The notes: generated by a model from the letters alone, not told the origin. A stretch of 64,000 nucleotides of DNA from Prochlorococcus marinus str. MIT 9301 (GCF_000015965.1 NC_009091.1:1577880-1641879), one strand, 5' to 3'. Counted from the stretch's first letter, positions 36,451 through 46,413 are shown. Program-made: numbers and translations.

Positions 36451-38534
36451 TGAAAATCCAGGCTGATATTTTTATTAATAGAGAATTAAGTTGGATTGAA
36501 TTCAATAAAAGAGTACTCCTAACTGGTATGGAAAAGGAGTACAAAATCCTAGATAAAGTTAAATTTTGTTCAATTTTTAGTAACAATCTAGATGAATTTT
36601 TTATGGTAAGGGTAGCCTCATTAAAAGCTCAAGTTGAAGCAGGAATTACAAAAAAAAGTGTTGATGGACTTACCCCTCAAGAGCAATTAACAAAAATAAA
36701 TAAAGAAGTAAAGAATTTAACTGCCCTACAAGAAAACTATATAAATAATGAACTAAATTATGAATTAAAAGAAAAAGGTATAATTTTAAAAAAATATAAT
36801 GACCTAAGTGAAAATGAAAGAAATTGGTGCGATAACTACTTTACTTCATCTATTTTCCCTTTATTAACTCCATTAGTTGTTGATCCAGCACATCCATTTC
36901 CTTTTATAAGTAATTTAAGTCTAAATTTAGCAGCTCTTATAAGGGATGGGGAAAATTCTAAAAATCAGTTTGTCAGAGTAAAAATACCAACAAAAAATAT
37001 AAGTAGATTTATACAAATTCCTAATGAAATTATTAAACATGGTGATGAAAGTAAATATTTTTTTATAAGTGTGGAAGATTTAATTGGGAATAATATAAAC
37101 ACTTTATTTAACGGAATGGAATGTATAAATTACTCTTTTTTTAGAGTTACAAGGGATGCAGATTTAGAATTAAAAGAACTTGAAGCTGATGATCTTCTTT
37201 TAGCAGTTGAACAAAGTTTGCAAAAGAGAAGATTAGGTGGAGACGTAGTTAGATTAGAAGTTGAATCGGATATGCCAGAAAATATTCTGAAATTACTCAT
37301 TGAAAGTATTTCAATACAAAAAGAGTATATTTACTTTTGCAAAAGTTTTTTAGGCCTTGACGATTTCAATCAGCTTACAAGAATTAATAGAGATGATTTA
37401 AAAGAAAATCTGCTAATTGGGAAAACTCACCCGAAATTAAAGAATTTAGATTTACCTTCAAACAAAAACTTTAATTCTATTTTTAATATCCTTAGGAAAA
37501 AAAATATTCTGCTTCATCATCCATACGACTTGTTTAGAACTTCAGTTGAAGAATTTATAAACAAAGCAGCTGATGATCCACTTGTAATGGCTATAAAAAT
37601 TACTTTATATCGAGTTTCCAAGGATTCCACTATCATTTCAGCTTTAATGAGAGCTGCAGAGAATGGTAAAGAAGTAATGACTCTTGTTGAGCTAAAAGCA
37701 AGATTTGATGAAGACAATAATATTCAATGGGCAAAACAACTTGAACAAGCTGGAGTTCATGTTGTATATGGAATCATAGGATTTAAAACTCATACAAAAA
37801 TAGCTTTAATAGTAAGAAAAGAAAAAGGACGATTAAGGAATTATTTCCATATTGGAACAGGTAACTATAACTCTAATACTTCAAAATTTTATACAGATTT
37901 AGGATTACTTTCAACTGATCCTGATATTGCATCTGATTTACTTGGGCTATTTAACTACTTATCAGGTTTTTCTAAACAAAAAAGTTATCAAAAGTTATTA
38001 GTTTCTCCCTCATCTATGAGAGAGAAATTTATATTTCTGATAAAGAGAGAAATTAAAAATGCAGAGGAAGGCAAAAAAGCGGAAATAATTGCAAAAATGA
38101 ATTCTTTAGTTGACCCAGAAATAATTAAACTTCTCTATTTAGCTTCAGACTCAGGTGTAAAAATTAGCCTCATCATAAGAGGTATTTGTTGCTTATACCC
38201 ACAAAGAAAAAATTTAAGTGAAAATATTAAAGTCATAAGCATTATTGGCCACTTTCTTGAACACTCAAGAATTTTTTGGTTTAGTAACAACGGTCAAAGT
38301 GAGGTTTTTATTGGGAGTGCTGATTGGATGAGAAGAAATCTTGATAGAAGAATAGAAGCTGTTACTCCAATAGAGGATTATGACTTGAAATCTAAAATAT
38401 ACTCACTTTTGCAAACCTACATTAAAGATAACTACTTTTCTTGGATAATGAAGGAAGATGGTTCTTATTCGAAATATGAATTAGATTCTTCAAATAATCG
38501 TTCGCAAATTGACCTCATAGAAAAACAAAATTAA
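36450..38534 (+). CDS. ppk: Polyphosphate kinase
   Basis: PPK1 polymerises ATP gamma-phosphate into polyphosphate. The 694-residue protein has the four-domain layout: FINRELSWIEFNKRVL at the start, VDPAHPFPFISNLSLNLA, the catalytic HTKIALIVRKEKGRLRNYF and HIGTGNYNSNTSKFYTDLGL. His467 lies in HIGTGN, and the second conserved histidine is in FLEHSRIFWF (about residue 604). SADWMRRNLDRRIEAVTPI is also diagnostic. It starts within the stop codon of the MFS gene. About 200 non-coding bases follow before the sigma factor. Confidence 0.96.
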   Translation: MKIQADIFINRELSWIEFNKRVLLTGMEKEYKILDKVKFCSIFSNNLDEFFMVRVASLKAQVEAGITKKSVDGLTPQEQLTKINKEVKNLTALQENYINNELNYELKEKGIILKKYNDLSENERNWCDNYFTSSIFPLLTPLVVDPAHPFPFISNLSLNLAALIRDGENSKNQFVRVKIPTKNISRFIQIPNEIIKHGDESKYFFISVEDLIGNNINTLFNGMECINYSFFRVTRDADLELKELEADDLLLAVEQSLQKRRLGGDVVRLEVESDMPENILKLLIESISIQKEYIYFCKSFLGLDDFNQLTRINRDDLKENLLIGKTHPKLKNLDLPSNKNFNSIFNILRKKNILLHHPYDLFRTSVEEFINKAADDPLVMAIKITLYRVSKDSTIISALMRAAENGKEVMTLVELKARFDEDNNIQWAKQLEQAGVHVVYGIIGFKTHTKIALIVRKEKGRLRNYFHIGTGNYNSNTSKFYTDLGLLSTDPDIASDLLGLFNYLSGFSKQKSYQKLLVSPSSMREKFIFLIKREIKNAEEGKKAEIIAKMNSLVDPEIIKLLYLASDSGVKISLIIRGICCLYPQRKNLSENIKVISIIGHFLEHSRIFWFSNNGQSEVFIGSADWMRRNLDRRIEAVTPIEDYDLKSKIYSLLQTYIKDNYFSWIMKEDGSYSKYELDSSNNRSQIDLIEKQN

Positions 38535-38721
38535 TATTGATTTTTACAACATTTAAAAAAATACTTAAAATTTTAAATTTTTTTAATTTTTAGAAAATTG
38601 AGTCATACCAATCGATTTCAAGAAATAAGCGTTTTAAAAAAAATTTTTGTCTTTAAAATTTCAACGCAAAAGTAGTTTTTATTCCAATTTCAGTGCTAGC
38701 TTTTTAAAAAATCCATTATTT

Positions 38722-38727
38722 AGGAGG
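38722..38727 (+). promoter_or_regulatory. Perfect Shine-Dalgarno site of the sigma factor gene
   Basis: AGGAGG at 38722-38727 lies eight bases before the ATG at 38736, the usual optimum; an overlapping GTG at 38733 would leave only five. Strong Shine-Dalgarno sites are rare in this window. The 201-base upstream region (38535-38735) is AT-rich leader with no gene and no clear hairpin. Confidence 0.7.
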
Positions 38728-38735
38728 CCAGGGTG

Positions 38736-39755
38736 ATGGGGATCCCTCTGGAATCTGCAAAAAGCTCTTCAGATAATAATTTTGATGAGCCAAGATTACC
38801 AAACACTGCGGGCAAGTCTCGCAAATCGAAATCCAGTCTTACGGCAAAACAAAGCCAAAAAAAATCTGGCAGACTCGCTTCAGATTCTATTGGCTATTAC
38901 TTAAGTAGCATTGGAAGAGTACCTCTTTTGACTCCAGCAGAGGAAATAGAGTTAGCTCATCATGTTCAGAACATGAAAAAGTTGCTACAGATTCCTGAAA
39001 CTGATAGAACCCAACGAAATCTTTATCAAATTAAGATTGGCAAAAGAGCAAGAGATAGAATGATGGCAGCTAATCTAAGACTCGTTGTCTCGGTTGCAAA
39101 AAAATACCAAAACCAAGGGCTTGAATTATTAGATCTTGTCCAGGAAGGAGCTATTGGCCTTGAAAGAGCTGTAGATAAATTTGATCCTGCTATGGGATAT
39201 AAATTCTCAACTTATGCTTACTGGTGGATTAGACAAGGAATGACGAGGGCAATTGATAATAGTGCTAGAACGATCCGTTTGCCTATTCACATAAGTGAAA
39301 AACTGTCCAAAATGAGAAGAGTCTCTAGAGAATTATCACATAAATTTGGCAGACAACCTACAAGATTGGAAATGGCAACTGAGATGGGAATTGATCAAAA
39401 AGATTTAGAAGATTTAATTTCTCAAAGTGCTCCATGCGCCTCCCTAGATGCACATGCAAGAGGGGAAGAAGACAGAAGTACTCTTGGTGAACTCATACCT
39501 GATCCAAACTGTGAAGAGCCTATGGAGGGTATGGATAGAACTATTCAAAAGGAGCATTTAGGAACTTGGCTTTCTCAATTAAATGAAAGAGAGCAAAAAA
39601 TCATGAAGCTAAGGTTTGGGCTAGATGGTGAAGAACCATTAACACTCGCAGAAATAGGAAGACAAATTAATGTTTCACGAGAAAGAGTAAGGCAACTAGA
39701 AGCTAAAGCAATATTAAAGCTTCGAGTAATGACGACTCATCAAAAAGCAGCTTAA
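38736..39755 (+). CDS. Group 2 RNA polymerase sigma factor (sigma-70 family)
   Basis: This alternative sigma factor has 339 residues. A short variable N-terminus is followed by region 1.2 (SIGYYLSSIGRVPLLTPAEE), region 2 (NLRLVVSVAKKYQNQGLELL, FSTYAYWWIRQGMTRAID), region 3, and region 4 (NEREQKIMKLRFGLDGEEPL). The helix-turn-helix reads LAEIGRQINVSRERVRQLEA. It lacks the long region 1.1 of the primary sigma. Region 2.4 residues YAYWWIRQ are like the primary factor, so it probably recognises similar -10 elements. Cyanobacterial group 2 sigmas respond to light, circadian and nutrient signals; which applies here is unknown. Confidence 0.95.
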   Translation: MGIPLESAKSSSDNNFDEPRLPNTAGKSRKSKSSLTAKQSQKKSGRLASDSIGYYLSSIGRVPLLTPAEEIELAHHVQNMKKLLQIPETDRTQRNLYQIKIGKRARDRMMAANLRLVVSVAKKYQNQGLELLDLVQEGAIGLERAVDKFDPAMGYKFSTYAYWWIRQGMTRAIDNSARTIRLPIHISEKLSKMRRVSRELSHKFGRQPTRLEMATEMGIDQKDLEDLISQSAPCASLDAHARGEEDRSTLGELIPDPNCEEPMEGMDRTIQKEHLGTWLSQLNEREQKIMKLRFGLDGEEPLTLAEIGRQINVSRERVRQLEAKAILKLRVMTTHQKAA

Positions 39756-39760
39756 TCAAA

Positions 39761-40402
39761 TTGATAAAATTTACTGTAATCTTATTATATTTATTTTCAA
39801 TTTTTTTAATATCAATAGTTTTTAAAAAATATAATGAAGGTAGCAGAGAAATCGTCAGAAAAATAATACATATTGGAATAGGACCTTTAATACCAATTGC
39901 TCAATTTTTAAAAATTAATCAAAACTCTGCTCTAATTTTTACAGGAATTGTTTCATTAATGGTTTTCATCAATTACAACTATAAATTATTTCCAACAATT
40001 GAGGATGTTGAGAGAAAAAGTTATGGGACATTATTTTATTGTCTAAGTTTATTTATTTTGATTTATCTTTTCTGGGATAAAGATCCATATGCACTAATTA
40101 GTGGATTTTTCATAATGACTTTTGGTGATGGATTAGCTGGATTATTAGGAAAAAGCTTTAACTCAAAGAGTTGGATTTTTTTTGAACAAAAAAAATCTTT
40201 ATATGGAACCATAACAATGTTTTTAACAAGTTTGATAGTAGTTTGCTCAATAGGATACTCTCAGCAAAATAGTCTAAATTTAAATTATTTTACAATAGCT
40301 TTTATTGCGACTTTGCTCGAACAATTTAGTGTTCTAGGAATAGATAATTTCATTGTTCCAATCTCTTCAGCATTATTTTTTAATTTTTTAATAACTAGCT
40401 AA
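39761..40402 (+). CDS. Phytol kinase / dolichol kinase family membrane protein
   Basis: The 213-residue membrane protein has about six hydrophobic segments. Family motifs of the CTP-dependent polyprenol/phytol kinase group are visible: SREIVRKIIHIGIGPLIPIA near residue 27, FGDGLAGLLGKSF and KKSLYGTITMFLTS. Cyanobacterial relatives phosphorylate phytol for tocopherol and chlorophyll salvage, but the substrate here is inferred. The start is TTG five bases after the sigma stop; no ATG exists before the first conserved helix. Its end overlaps the convergent DAHP synthase by eight bases. Confidence 0.82.
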   Translation: MIKFTVILLYLFSIFLISIVFKKYNEGSREIVRKIIHIGIGPLIPIAQFLKINQNSALIFTGIVSLMVFINYNYKLFPTIEDVERKSYGTLFYCLSLFILIYLFWDKDPYALISGFFIMTFGDGLAGLLGKSFNSKSWIFFEQKKSLYGTITMFLTSLIVVCSIGYSQQNSLNLNYFTIAFIATLLEQFSVLGIDNFIVPISSALFFNFLITS

Positions 40403-41462
40403 GTGAATCGTATAAAATAGCTATTAATTTTTTTGTTGTTTCTATATCTATACATGCATCTGTAATGCTTCTACCAAACTGGAGATCTTCTTTTTTTAAA
40501 AGTTTTTGATTTCCTTCCTTCAAATGACTCTCAAGCATAACTCCTAAAATATTTTTTTCACCATTACTAATTTGAGAAGCCACATTTTTTAGCACTTCCG
40601 ACTGTTTTCGGAAATCTTTATTGGAATTTCCATGACTACAATCAATCATCACTTTATGGGGAAGACTACATTGCCTCAATTCTGCTGAAATTCTTTGTAT
40701 ATGATCATTTTCGAAATTTGGGCCTTTTGAACCACCCCTTAAAACTATATGTCCATCTGGATTTCCTGTAGTATTAACTATAGAAGCCATTCCATTTTCA
40801 TTTACACCTAAGAAGTGATGGGATTTTGAAGCTGACTGCATTGCATTAATTGCAGTAGTAAAAGAACCATCCGTTCCATTTTTAAAGCCTATAGGCATTG
40901 ATAATCCTGATGCCATTTCTCTATGAGTTTGACTTTCTGTAGTCCGCGCACCTATGGCTGTCCAACTTATTAAATCGGCAATGTATTGAGGAACAATTGG
41001 ATCTAGTAATTCTGTAGCAGAAGGTATACCACGAGTTGCTAAATATGAAAGCAAACTTCTTGCTCTTCTTAAACCAGTATTAATATCATAAGAATCATCT
41101 AGATGAGGATCATTTATCAATCCCTTCCAGCCAATAGTTGTTCTTGGTTTTTCAAAATATACTCTCATAATTATTTCTAATTTATCTTTATACATTTCTC
41201 GGAATTTTTGAATATATTTTGAATATTCCTTTGCCGCCTCAAGATCATGAATTGAACATGGACCCACAATGACTAAAAGCTTCTGATCATTATGATGCAA
41301 AATATTTTGTATCGATCTTCTTGTTTTAGATACTGTATTAGCAGAGTCGTGATCTAAAGGTATATCATTATGTAATCTGCTTGGAGGTATTAATGGACGT
41401 GTTTCAAGAACATGTAAATCTGATGTCTTTTCTAAAGCTGAATTATTTGATGATGTCATCAT
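40395..41462 (-). CDS. 3-deoxy-7-phosphoheptulonate (DAHP) synthase, class I
   Basis: This enzyme condenses phosphoenolpyruvate and erythrose 4-phosphate in the first step of aromatic synthesis. The 355-residue protein matches the class I AroF/G/H type: LLVIVGPCSIHDLEAAKEYS, MRVYFEKPRTTIGWKGLIND, GARTTESQTHREMASGLSMP and VMIDCSHGNSNKDFRKQ. The start is one of two adjacent ATGs. Paralogue letter and feedback type cannot be assigned by eye. It is divergent from acnB across 97 bases and overlaps the phytol-kinase-like gene at its 3' end by eight bases. Confidence 0.95.
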   Translation of the reverse strand: MMTSSNNSALEKTSDLHVLETRPLIPPSRLHNDIPLDHDSANTVSKTRRSIQNILHHNDQKLLVIVGPCSIHDLEAAKEYSKYIQKFREMYKDKLEIIMRVYFEKPRTTIGWKGLINDPHLDDSYDINTGLRRARSLLSYLATRGIPSATELLDPIVPQYIADLISWTAIGARTTESQTHREMASGLSMPIGFKNGTDGSFTTAINAMQSASKSHHFLGVNENGMASIVNTTGNPDGHIVLRGGSKGPNFENDHIQRISAELRQCSLPHKVMIDCSHGNSNKDFRKQSEVLKNVASQISNGEKNILGVMLESHLKEGNQKLLKKEDLQFGRSITDACIDIETTKKLIAILYDSLS

Positions 41463-41500
41463 TGATTAATTAAGGAGTTTGAATATTTAAAAAAGCATTT

Positions 41501-41560
41501 ATGAATACTCTCCTTTTCAATATTAAAAATAACAATAGATTAGGCATTAAACCTTACTAA
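41501..41560 (+). other. Possible 19-codon upstream ORF ending in the acnB start
   Basis: ATG at 41501 opens a 19-codon frame whose stop TAA (41558-41560) shares one base with the acnB ATG (TAATG). The peptide is MNTLLFNIKNNNRLGIKPY. Nothing in it resembles a known leader, and no strong ribosome site precedes it. It is listed because the exact stop-start overlap would couple its translation to acnB. Confidence 0.3.
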
Positions 41561-44133
41561 TGAAGAATATGGAAACATTGCTAAAAAATTATGCAGATCA
41601 TGTAGCTGAAAGAGCTGCCAAAGGTATACCTCCTTTACCTTTAAATGCTGAACAAACAAATTGTATTACAAAATTATTAGAAAAAGATAGTACTTACGAT
41701 TCATCTTATTTACTTGATTTACTAATAAATAGAGTACCCCCAGGAGTTGATGAAGCTGCTTACGTAAAAGCAAGCTGGCTTACGGCTATTGTTAATTCCG
41801 AAAAATATTGCAAATCGATTAATCCCGAAAAAGCAATTGAAATACTAGGAACAATGATAGGCGGATATAATGTAAATTCTTTGGTTGAAATACTTAAAGG
41901 AGAAAATAGTTTACTCGCAAAAAAAGCGGCAGAAGTTTTAAAAAATATTATTCTTGTGTACGACTCGGCTAATGAAATTTATGAATTATCTCAAAATAAT
42001 ATTTATGCAAAAGAAATTGTAAATAGTTGGGCAAATGCAGAATGGTTCATAAATAAAAAAGTTCTGGAGAAAGAGATTACTTGTTTAGTATTTAAAGTTG
42101 ACGGTGAGACAAACACAGACGACTTATCTCCAGCTGTACATGCAACAACACGCCCAGATATTCCAATGCATGCATTAGCTATGTTGGAATTTAAAAAACC
42201 TGATGGACTAAAGATTCTTAATAATTTAAAAAAACAAAATTTACCAATAGCTTATGTTGGAGATGTTGTTGGAACAGGGAGTTCTAGAAAATCTGCTATT
42301 AATTCACTCATTTGGCATATAGGAGAAGATATCGCTTTTGTTCCTAACAAAAAAACCGGTGGAATAATAATTGGCAGCAAAATAGCCCCAATTTTCTTCA
42401 ATACTGCACAAGATTCAGGAGCTTTACCAATAGAAGCTGACGTATCTCAAATGAAAACAGGAGATGTTATTAAAATATATCCCTATAAAGGCATTATTAA
42501 AAAAATTGAAAAAGAATCAAATACTGAAGAATTAATAAGCAAATTCGAGTTATATCCTTCAACTCTTACTGATGAAATTCAAGCTGGCGGAAGAATTAAT
42601 CTTATGATTGGAAGATCTCTTACGGACAAAATTAGAAACAAACTAGATTATCAACCAAGTGAAATATTTACTAGACCACAAAATCCAACTGAAAGTAGTG
42701 CCGGATTTACCCAAGCTCAAAAAATAGTAGGCAAAGCATGCGGTTTAGATGGAGTTAGGCCAGGAATGACCTGTGAGCCAATTATGACCACAGTTGGTAG
42801 TCAAGATACTACTGGGCCAATGACTAGAGATGAATTAAAAGAACTAGCTTGTTTAGGATTTACTGCAGATTTAGTGATGCAAAGTTTTTGTCATACAGCT
42901 GCATATCCTAAACCAGTAGATTTACTTACCCATAAAGAATTACCTGATTTTATATCTCAAAGAGGTGGAGTAGCTCTTAAACCTGGAGATGGCATCATTC
43001 ATAGCTGGCTTAACAGAATGCTTCTCCCTGATACTGTTGGCACAGGTGGAGATAGTCATACAAGATTTCCTCTTGGCATTTCATTTCCTGGAGGCTCTGG
43101 CATTGTTGCATTTGCCGCTGCAATAGGATCAATGCCATTAAATATGCCGGAATCTGTGCTGGTTAAATTTAAGGGAGAATTATTACCAGGAATTACTCTT
43201 AGAGATTTAGTTAATGCAATCCCTCTCTTCGCAATTAAAGAAGGGCTATTAACTGTTGAGAAAGAAAATAAGAAAAATATATTCAACGGGAAAATTATGG
43301 AAATTGAGGGATTACCAAACCTAAAACTTGAACAAGCTTTTGAACTTACTGATGCTACTGCAGAACGCTCATGCGCTGGTAGCACAATACTTTTATCCCA
43401 AGAAACTGTTCAAGAATATTTAAAAAGCAATATTTGCCTGCTAGAAAAAATGGTCGAGAGCAATTATGAAGATTCAAAATCGATTTCAAGAAGAATAAAT
43501 GATATGAAAAATTGGTTAAAAAAACCATCATTAATTCAACCAGATTCAAACGCTCAGTATGAAGAAATCATTGAAATTGATTTAGCAAAAGTAACACAAC
43601 CTATAGTTGCTTGTCCTAATGATCCAGATAATGTAAAAGAAATCACTGATGTTGCAAATACAAATATTGACGAGGTTTTTATAGGTTCTTGTATGACAAA
43701 TATTGGTCATTACAGGGCAGCTGCAAAAGTGCTTGAAGGAGTACAAAATTTAAAAGCTAAATTATGGATTTGTCCACCAACAAAGATGGATGAAGAAACT
43801 CTAAAAGCTGAAGGCTACTATAAAATATTTGAAGATTGTGGAGCAAGATTAGAGTTGCCAGGCTGTTCTTTATGTATGGGAAATCAAGCTAGAGTTGAAG
43901 AAGGTTCTGTAGTATTTTCTACAAGTACAAGAAATTTTGACAATAGACTTGGCAAGAATGCGCAAGTATTTTTAGGGAGTGCAGAATTGGCAGCAGTTTG
44001 TGCACTGCTTGGAAAAATACCTGAAATTGAAGAATATCAGGATATTACTAAAAATAAAATTAATCCATATTCAGATGAACTTTATCGCTATCTTCAATTT
44101 GATGAAATACACGATTTCAGCTTGACAAAGTAA
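41560..44133 (+). CDS. acnB: Bifunctional aconitate hydratase B
   Basis: AcnB isomerises citrate and isocitrate with a 4Fe-4S cluster. The 857-residue protein has the B-type domain order: an N-terminal HEAT-like helical domain from YADHVAERAAKGIPPLPLNA, then the swivel domain with FKVDGETNTDDLSPAVHATT and GDVVGTGSSRKSAINSLIWH. The catalytic part has GDSHTRFPLGISFPGGSGIV and cluster cysteines in FIGSCMTNIGHYRAA and LPGCSLCMGNQA. A second ATG nine bases in is an alternative start. It is the only TCA-cycle gene in the window. Confidence 0.97.
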   Translation: MKNMETLLKNYADHVAERAAKGIPPLPLNAEQTNCITKLLEKDSTYDSSYLLDLLINRVPPGVDEAAYVKASWLTAIVNSEKYCKSINPEKAIEILGTMIGGYNVNSLVEILKGENSLLAKKAAEVLKNIILVYDSANEIYELSQNNIYAKEIVNSWANAEWFINKKVLEKEITCLVFKVDGETNTDDLSPAVHATTRPDIPMHALAMLEFKKPDGLKILNNLKKQNLPIAYVGDVVGTGSSRKSAINSLIWHIGEDIAFVPNKKTGGIIIGSKIAPIFFNTAQDSGALPIEADVSQMKTGDVIKIYPYKGIIKKIEKESNTEELISKFELYPSTLTDEIQAGGRINLMIGRSLTDKIRNKLDYQPSEIFTRPQNPTESSAGFTQAQKIVGKACGLDGVRPGMTCEPIMTTVGSQDTTGPMTRDELKELACLGFTADLVMQSFCHTAAYPKPVDLLTHKELPDFISQRGGVALKPGDGIIHSWLNRMLLPDTVGTGGDSHTRFPLGISFPGGSGIVAFAAAIGSMPLNMPESVLVKFKGELLPGITLRDLVNAIPLFAIKEGLLTVEKENKKNIFNGKIMEIEGLPNLKLEQAFELTDATAERSCAGSTILLSQETVQEYLKSNICLLEKMVESNYEDSKSISRRINDMKNWLKKPSLIQPDSNAQYEEIIEIDLAKVTQPIVACPNDPDNVKEITDVANTNIDEVFIGSCMTNIGHYRAAAKVLEGVQNLKAKLWICPPTKMDEETLKAEGYYKIFEDCGARLELPGCSLCMGNQARVEEGSVVFSTSTRNFDNRLGKNAQVFLGSAELAAVCALLGKIPEIEEYQDITKNKINPYSDELYRYLQFDEIHDFSLTK

Positions 44134-44142
44134 TCATGGACC

Positions 44143-45501
44143 ATGCCAAACTTTATAAAAGATAATATTCAAAAAACAAGTAATAATTCTTCTCGTAGCA
44201 TCAAAAAATTATTAAAACAAAGATCTCTAGTCGTTGCATTATCGCTCTTATTAACAGGTCTAGGGGCTTCAATTACAAGCATATCTTTTAAAACTGGAAT
44301 CTATTTTTTTAATAATTGGAGATTAGCATTATTAGACCAATTCTCATCTATTGCGGTCTTACCTATTTTTGGAGCTCTTGGGGGAGCTATTGCAGGATAT
44401 TTGATCAAAAATATAGCACCTGCCGCAAAAGGTTCAGGTGTGAGTCAAATCATGGGTTTCTTAAGACATAAAAAAGTTCCAATGAATTTAAAAGTAGGAT
44501 TAGTAAAGCTCATATCAGGAATTATTGCGATTGGTAGCGGATTCCCTTTGGGTCCAGAAGGTCCATCAGTTCAAATGGGAGGATCAGTAGCTTGGCAAAT
44601 GGCCAAGTGGCTCAAAGCTCCTACAGCTTTTAGAAGAGTAATAGTAGCAGCAGGTGGTGGTGCTGGGATAGCTGCAGTATTTAGCGCTCCATTAGGAGGG
44701 TTTATCTATGCAATAGAGGAGTTATTAAACTCTGCTAGACCAGTAATTTTATTATTAGTAGTAATTACAACTTTTATTGCAGATTCGTCTGCTGATATTA
44801 TTCAAGCATTGGGTTTAGATCCTAAAGCAGGAGGCTTTGATTTTAACCTCGGATTTTTGATTCAAAAAGAATATGACCCATCAGTTTTTTTCTTACCTGT
44901 AGATTTTATTTACTTAGTTTTATTAGGAATAATTATTGGAATATTTGCAGAATTGTACAGCAGATATGTTTTGTTAATGCAAAATCTTGGTAAAAAGTGG
45001 TACAAAAATAAATTTGTTTTAAAAATGAGTATCTGTGGATTTATTTTAGGAAGTATCTACTCTTTTTTACCCAGTACATTTCATAATTTAGATGAATTAC
45101 AGAAAATAATAGCTGAACAAAATACAAGTATTGGAATTGCTTTATTAGCAGTTTTAGTGCTATTTATCACAACAGGTTTAGCTGCAGCATCCGGAGCTCC
45201 TGGAGGATTATTCTACCCAATGCTTACTTTAGGAGGATCAATCGGACTAATAATGGGGAGCTGGGTAGAAATTGCTACAGGACATGCACCGAGTACATAC
45301 ATTTTTGCGGGAATGGGAGCTTTCGTAGCAGGATGTTCTCGAACGCCAATAACAGCAATGTTTTTAGCTTTTGCTTTAACAAAAAATTTATTAATAATGA
45401 AACCTGTGTTAATCAGCTGCATTGCCAGTTTCTTGGTAGCAAGAGCTTTTAATGAAGAATCAATTTATGAAAGACAAATACAAATAGAATTAGAAGACTA
45501 A
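44143..45501 (+). CDS. clcA: CLC-type chloride/proton antiporter
   Basis: The 452-residue membrane protein has the CLC ion-pathway motifs. The central serine lies in GSGVSQ (97-102), the gating glutamate Glu139 in GPEGPSVQMGG, and GAPGGLFYPML is near the third segment. An internal Glu pair lies at 192-193 in YAIEELLN, which corresponds to the proton glutamate of E. coli ClcA. Retention of both glutamates favours H+/Cl- exchange over a passive channel; this is by analogy. A hydrophilic N-terminus precedes the first helix, and there is no C-terminal CBS domain. It starts 9 bases after acnB. Confidence 0.92.
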   Translation: MPNFIKDNIQKTSNNSSRSIKKLLKQRSLVVALSLLLTGLGASITSISFKTGIYFFNNWRLALLDQFSSIAVLPIFGALGGAIAGYLIKNIAPAAKGSGVSQIMGFLRHKKVPMNLKVGLVKLISGIIAIGSGFPLGPEGPSVQMGGSVAWQMAKWLKAPTAFRRVIVAAGGGAGIAAVFSAPLGGFIYAIEELLNSARPVILLLVVITTFIADSSADIIQALGLDPKAGGFDFNLGFLIQKEYDPSVFFLPVDFIYLVLLGIIIGIFAELYSRYVLLMQNLGKKWYKNKFVLKMSICGFILGSIYSFLPSTFHNLDELQKIIAEQNTSIGIALLAVLVLFITTGLAAASGAPGGLFYPMLTLGGSIGLIMGSWVEIATGHAPSTYIFAGMGAFVAGCSRTPITAMFLAFALTKNLLIMKPVLISCIASFLVARAFNEESIYERQIQIELED

Positions 45502-45511
45502 AAAACTATTT

Positions 45512-46366
45512 TCAATCAAAAACAGCAGTTTTGCTGTTATAGACAAATACTTGATGATTTAAGTGTAATCTAACTGCTCTTGCTAAAGCTATTCTTTCAA
45601 TATCTCTCCCTTTTCTAATCAAATCATCAACTTCATCCCTATGACTTACATTGACTGTGCATTGCTCTATTATCGGGCCTTCATCAAGATCTTCAGTAAC
45701 GTAGTGAGCAGTAGCACCGATTAATTTAACACCTCTCTTCCATGCTCTGTGATATGGTTGCCCACCCTTAAATGCAGGTAAGAAAGAATGATGAATATTT
45801 ATTATTGAAGAAAACTTTTTTAAAAAAGAGTCACTCAAAATTTGCATATATTTGGCTAATACAACAAGATCAATGTCATATTCTTTTAGTAAATTTAAAA
45901 ATTGATCTTCAACAACAGTTTTATCAGTTTTAAAGGTATCAATATGGACAAATTTTGCACTAAAGTCATTTGCAATATTTTCAAGATGAGAATGATTTGA
46001 AATTATTAAAGGAACTTTCATTTTGAGTTCTCCATTTCTTACTCGCCAAAGTAAATCAATCAAACAATGATTTTGTTTACTCACGAAAATAGCAACATTT
46101 GGGATTTCATCAGAATAATTTACGTTAAATTGTCCATTTACTGCATCTGCAATTTTTTCAAATTCTTTATAAATTTCATCCCTATTAAGAGATTCATTGT
46201 TACTATTCCATTCAATTCGACTAAGAAACAAACCTGCATCTTGATCTGTATGATGATCAGAATGTTTTATGTTGCCACCGTAATTTGAAATCCAACTTGT
46301 AAGTAAACTTACAAGGCCAGGACGATCGGGACAGACAATTTTGAATATAATTGAAGGATGTTCCAA
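45512..46366 (-). CDS. purU: Formyltetrahydrofolate deformylase
   Basis: PurU hydrolyses 10-formyl-tetrahydrofolate to formate and THF, balancing one-carbon pools. The 284-residue protein has an N-terminal ACT domain (IVCPDRPGLVSLLTSWISNY) and a formyltransferase-like catalytic domain with NIHHSFLPAFKGGQPYHRAW and TEDLDEGPIIEQ (the Asn, His and Asp triad). The start is a TTG at 46366 only two codons after an in-frame stop, so no longer form is possible. It is divergent from the FAD oxidoreductase across 47 bases. A link to the glycine cleavage genes through one-carbon supply is plausible. Confidence 0.93.
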   Translation of the reverse strand: MEHPSIIFKIVCPDRPGLVSLLTSWISNYGGNIKHSDHHTDQDAGLFLSRIEWNSNNESLNRDEIYKEFEKIADAVNGQFNVNYSDEIPNVAIFVSKQNHCLIDLLWRVRNGELKMKVPLIISNHSHLENIANDFSAKFVHIDTFKTDKTVVEDQFLNLLKEYDIDLVVLAKYMQILSDSFLKKFSSIINIHHSFLPAFKGGQPYHRAWKRGVKLIGATAHYVTEDLDEGPIIEQCTVNVSHRDEVDDLIRKGRDIERIALARAVRLHLNHQVFVYNSKTAVFD

Positions 46367-46413
46367 AAATCTTTAACTATTAAGTCAAATAAGCAAGCAT
46401 ATCTAATATATCA

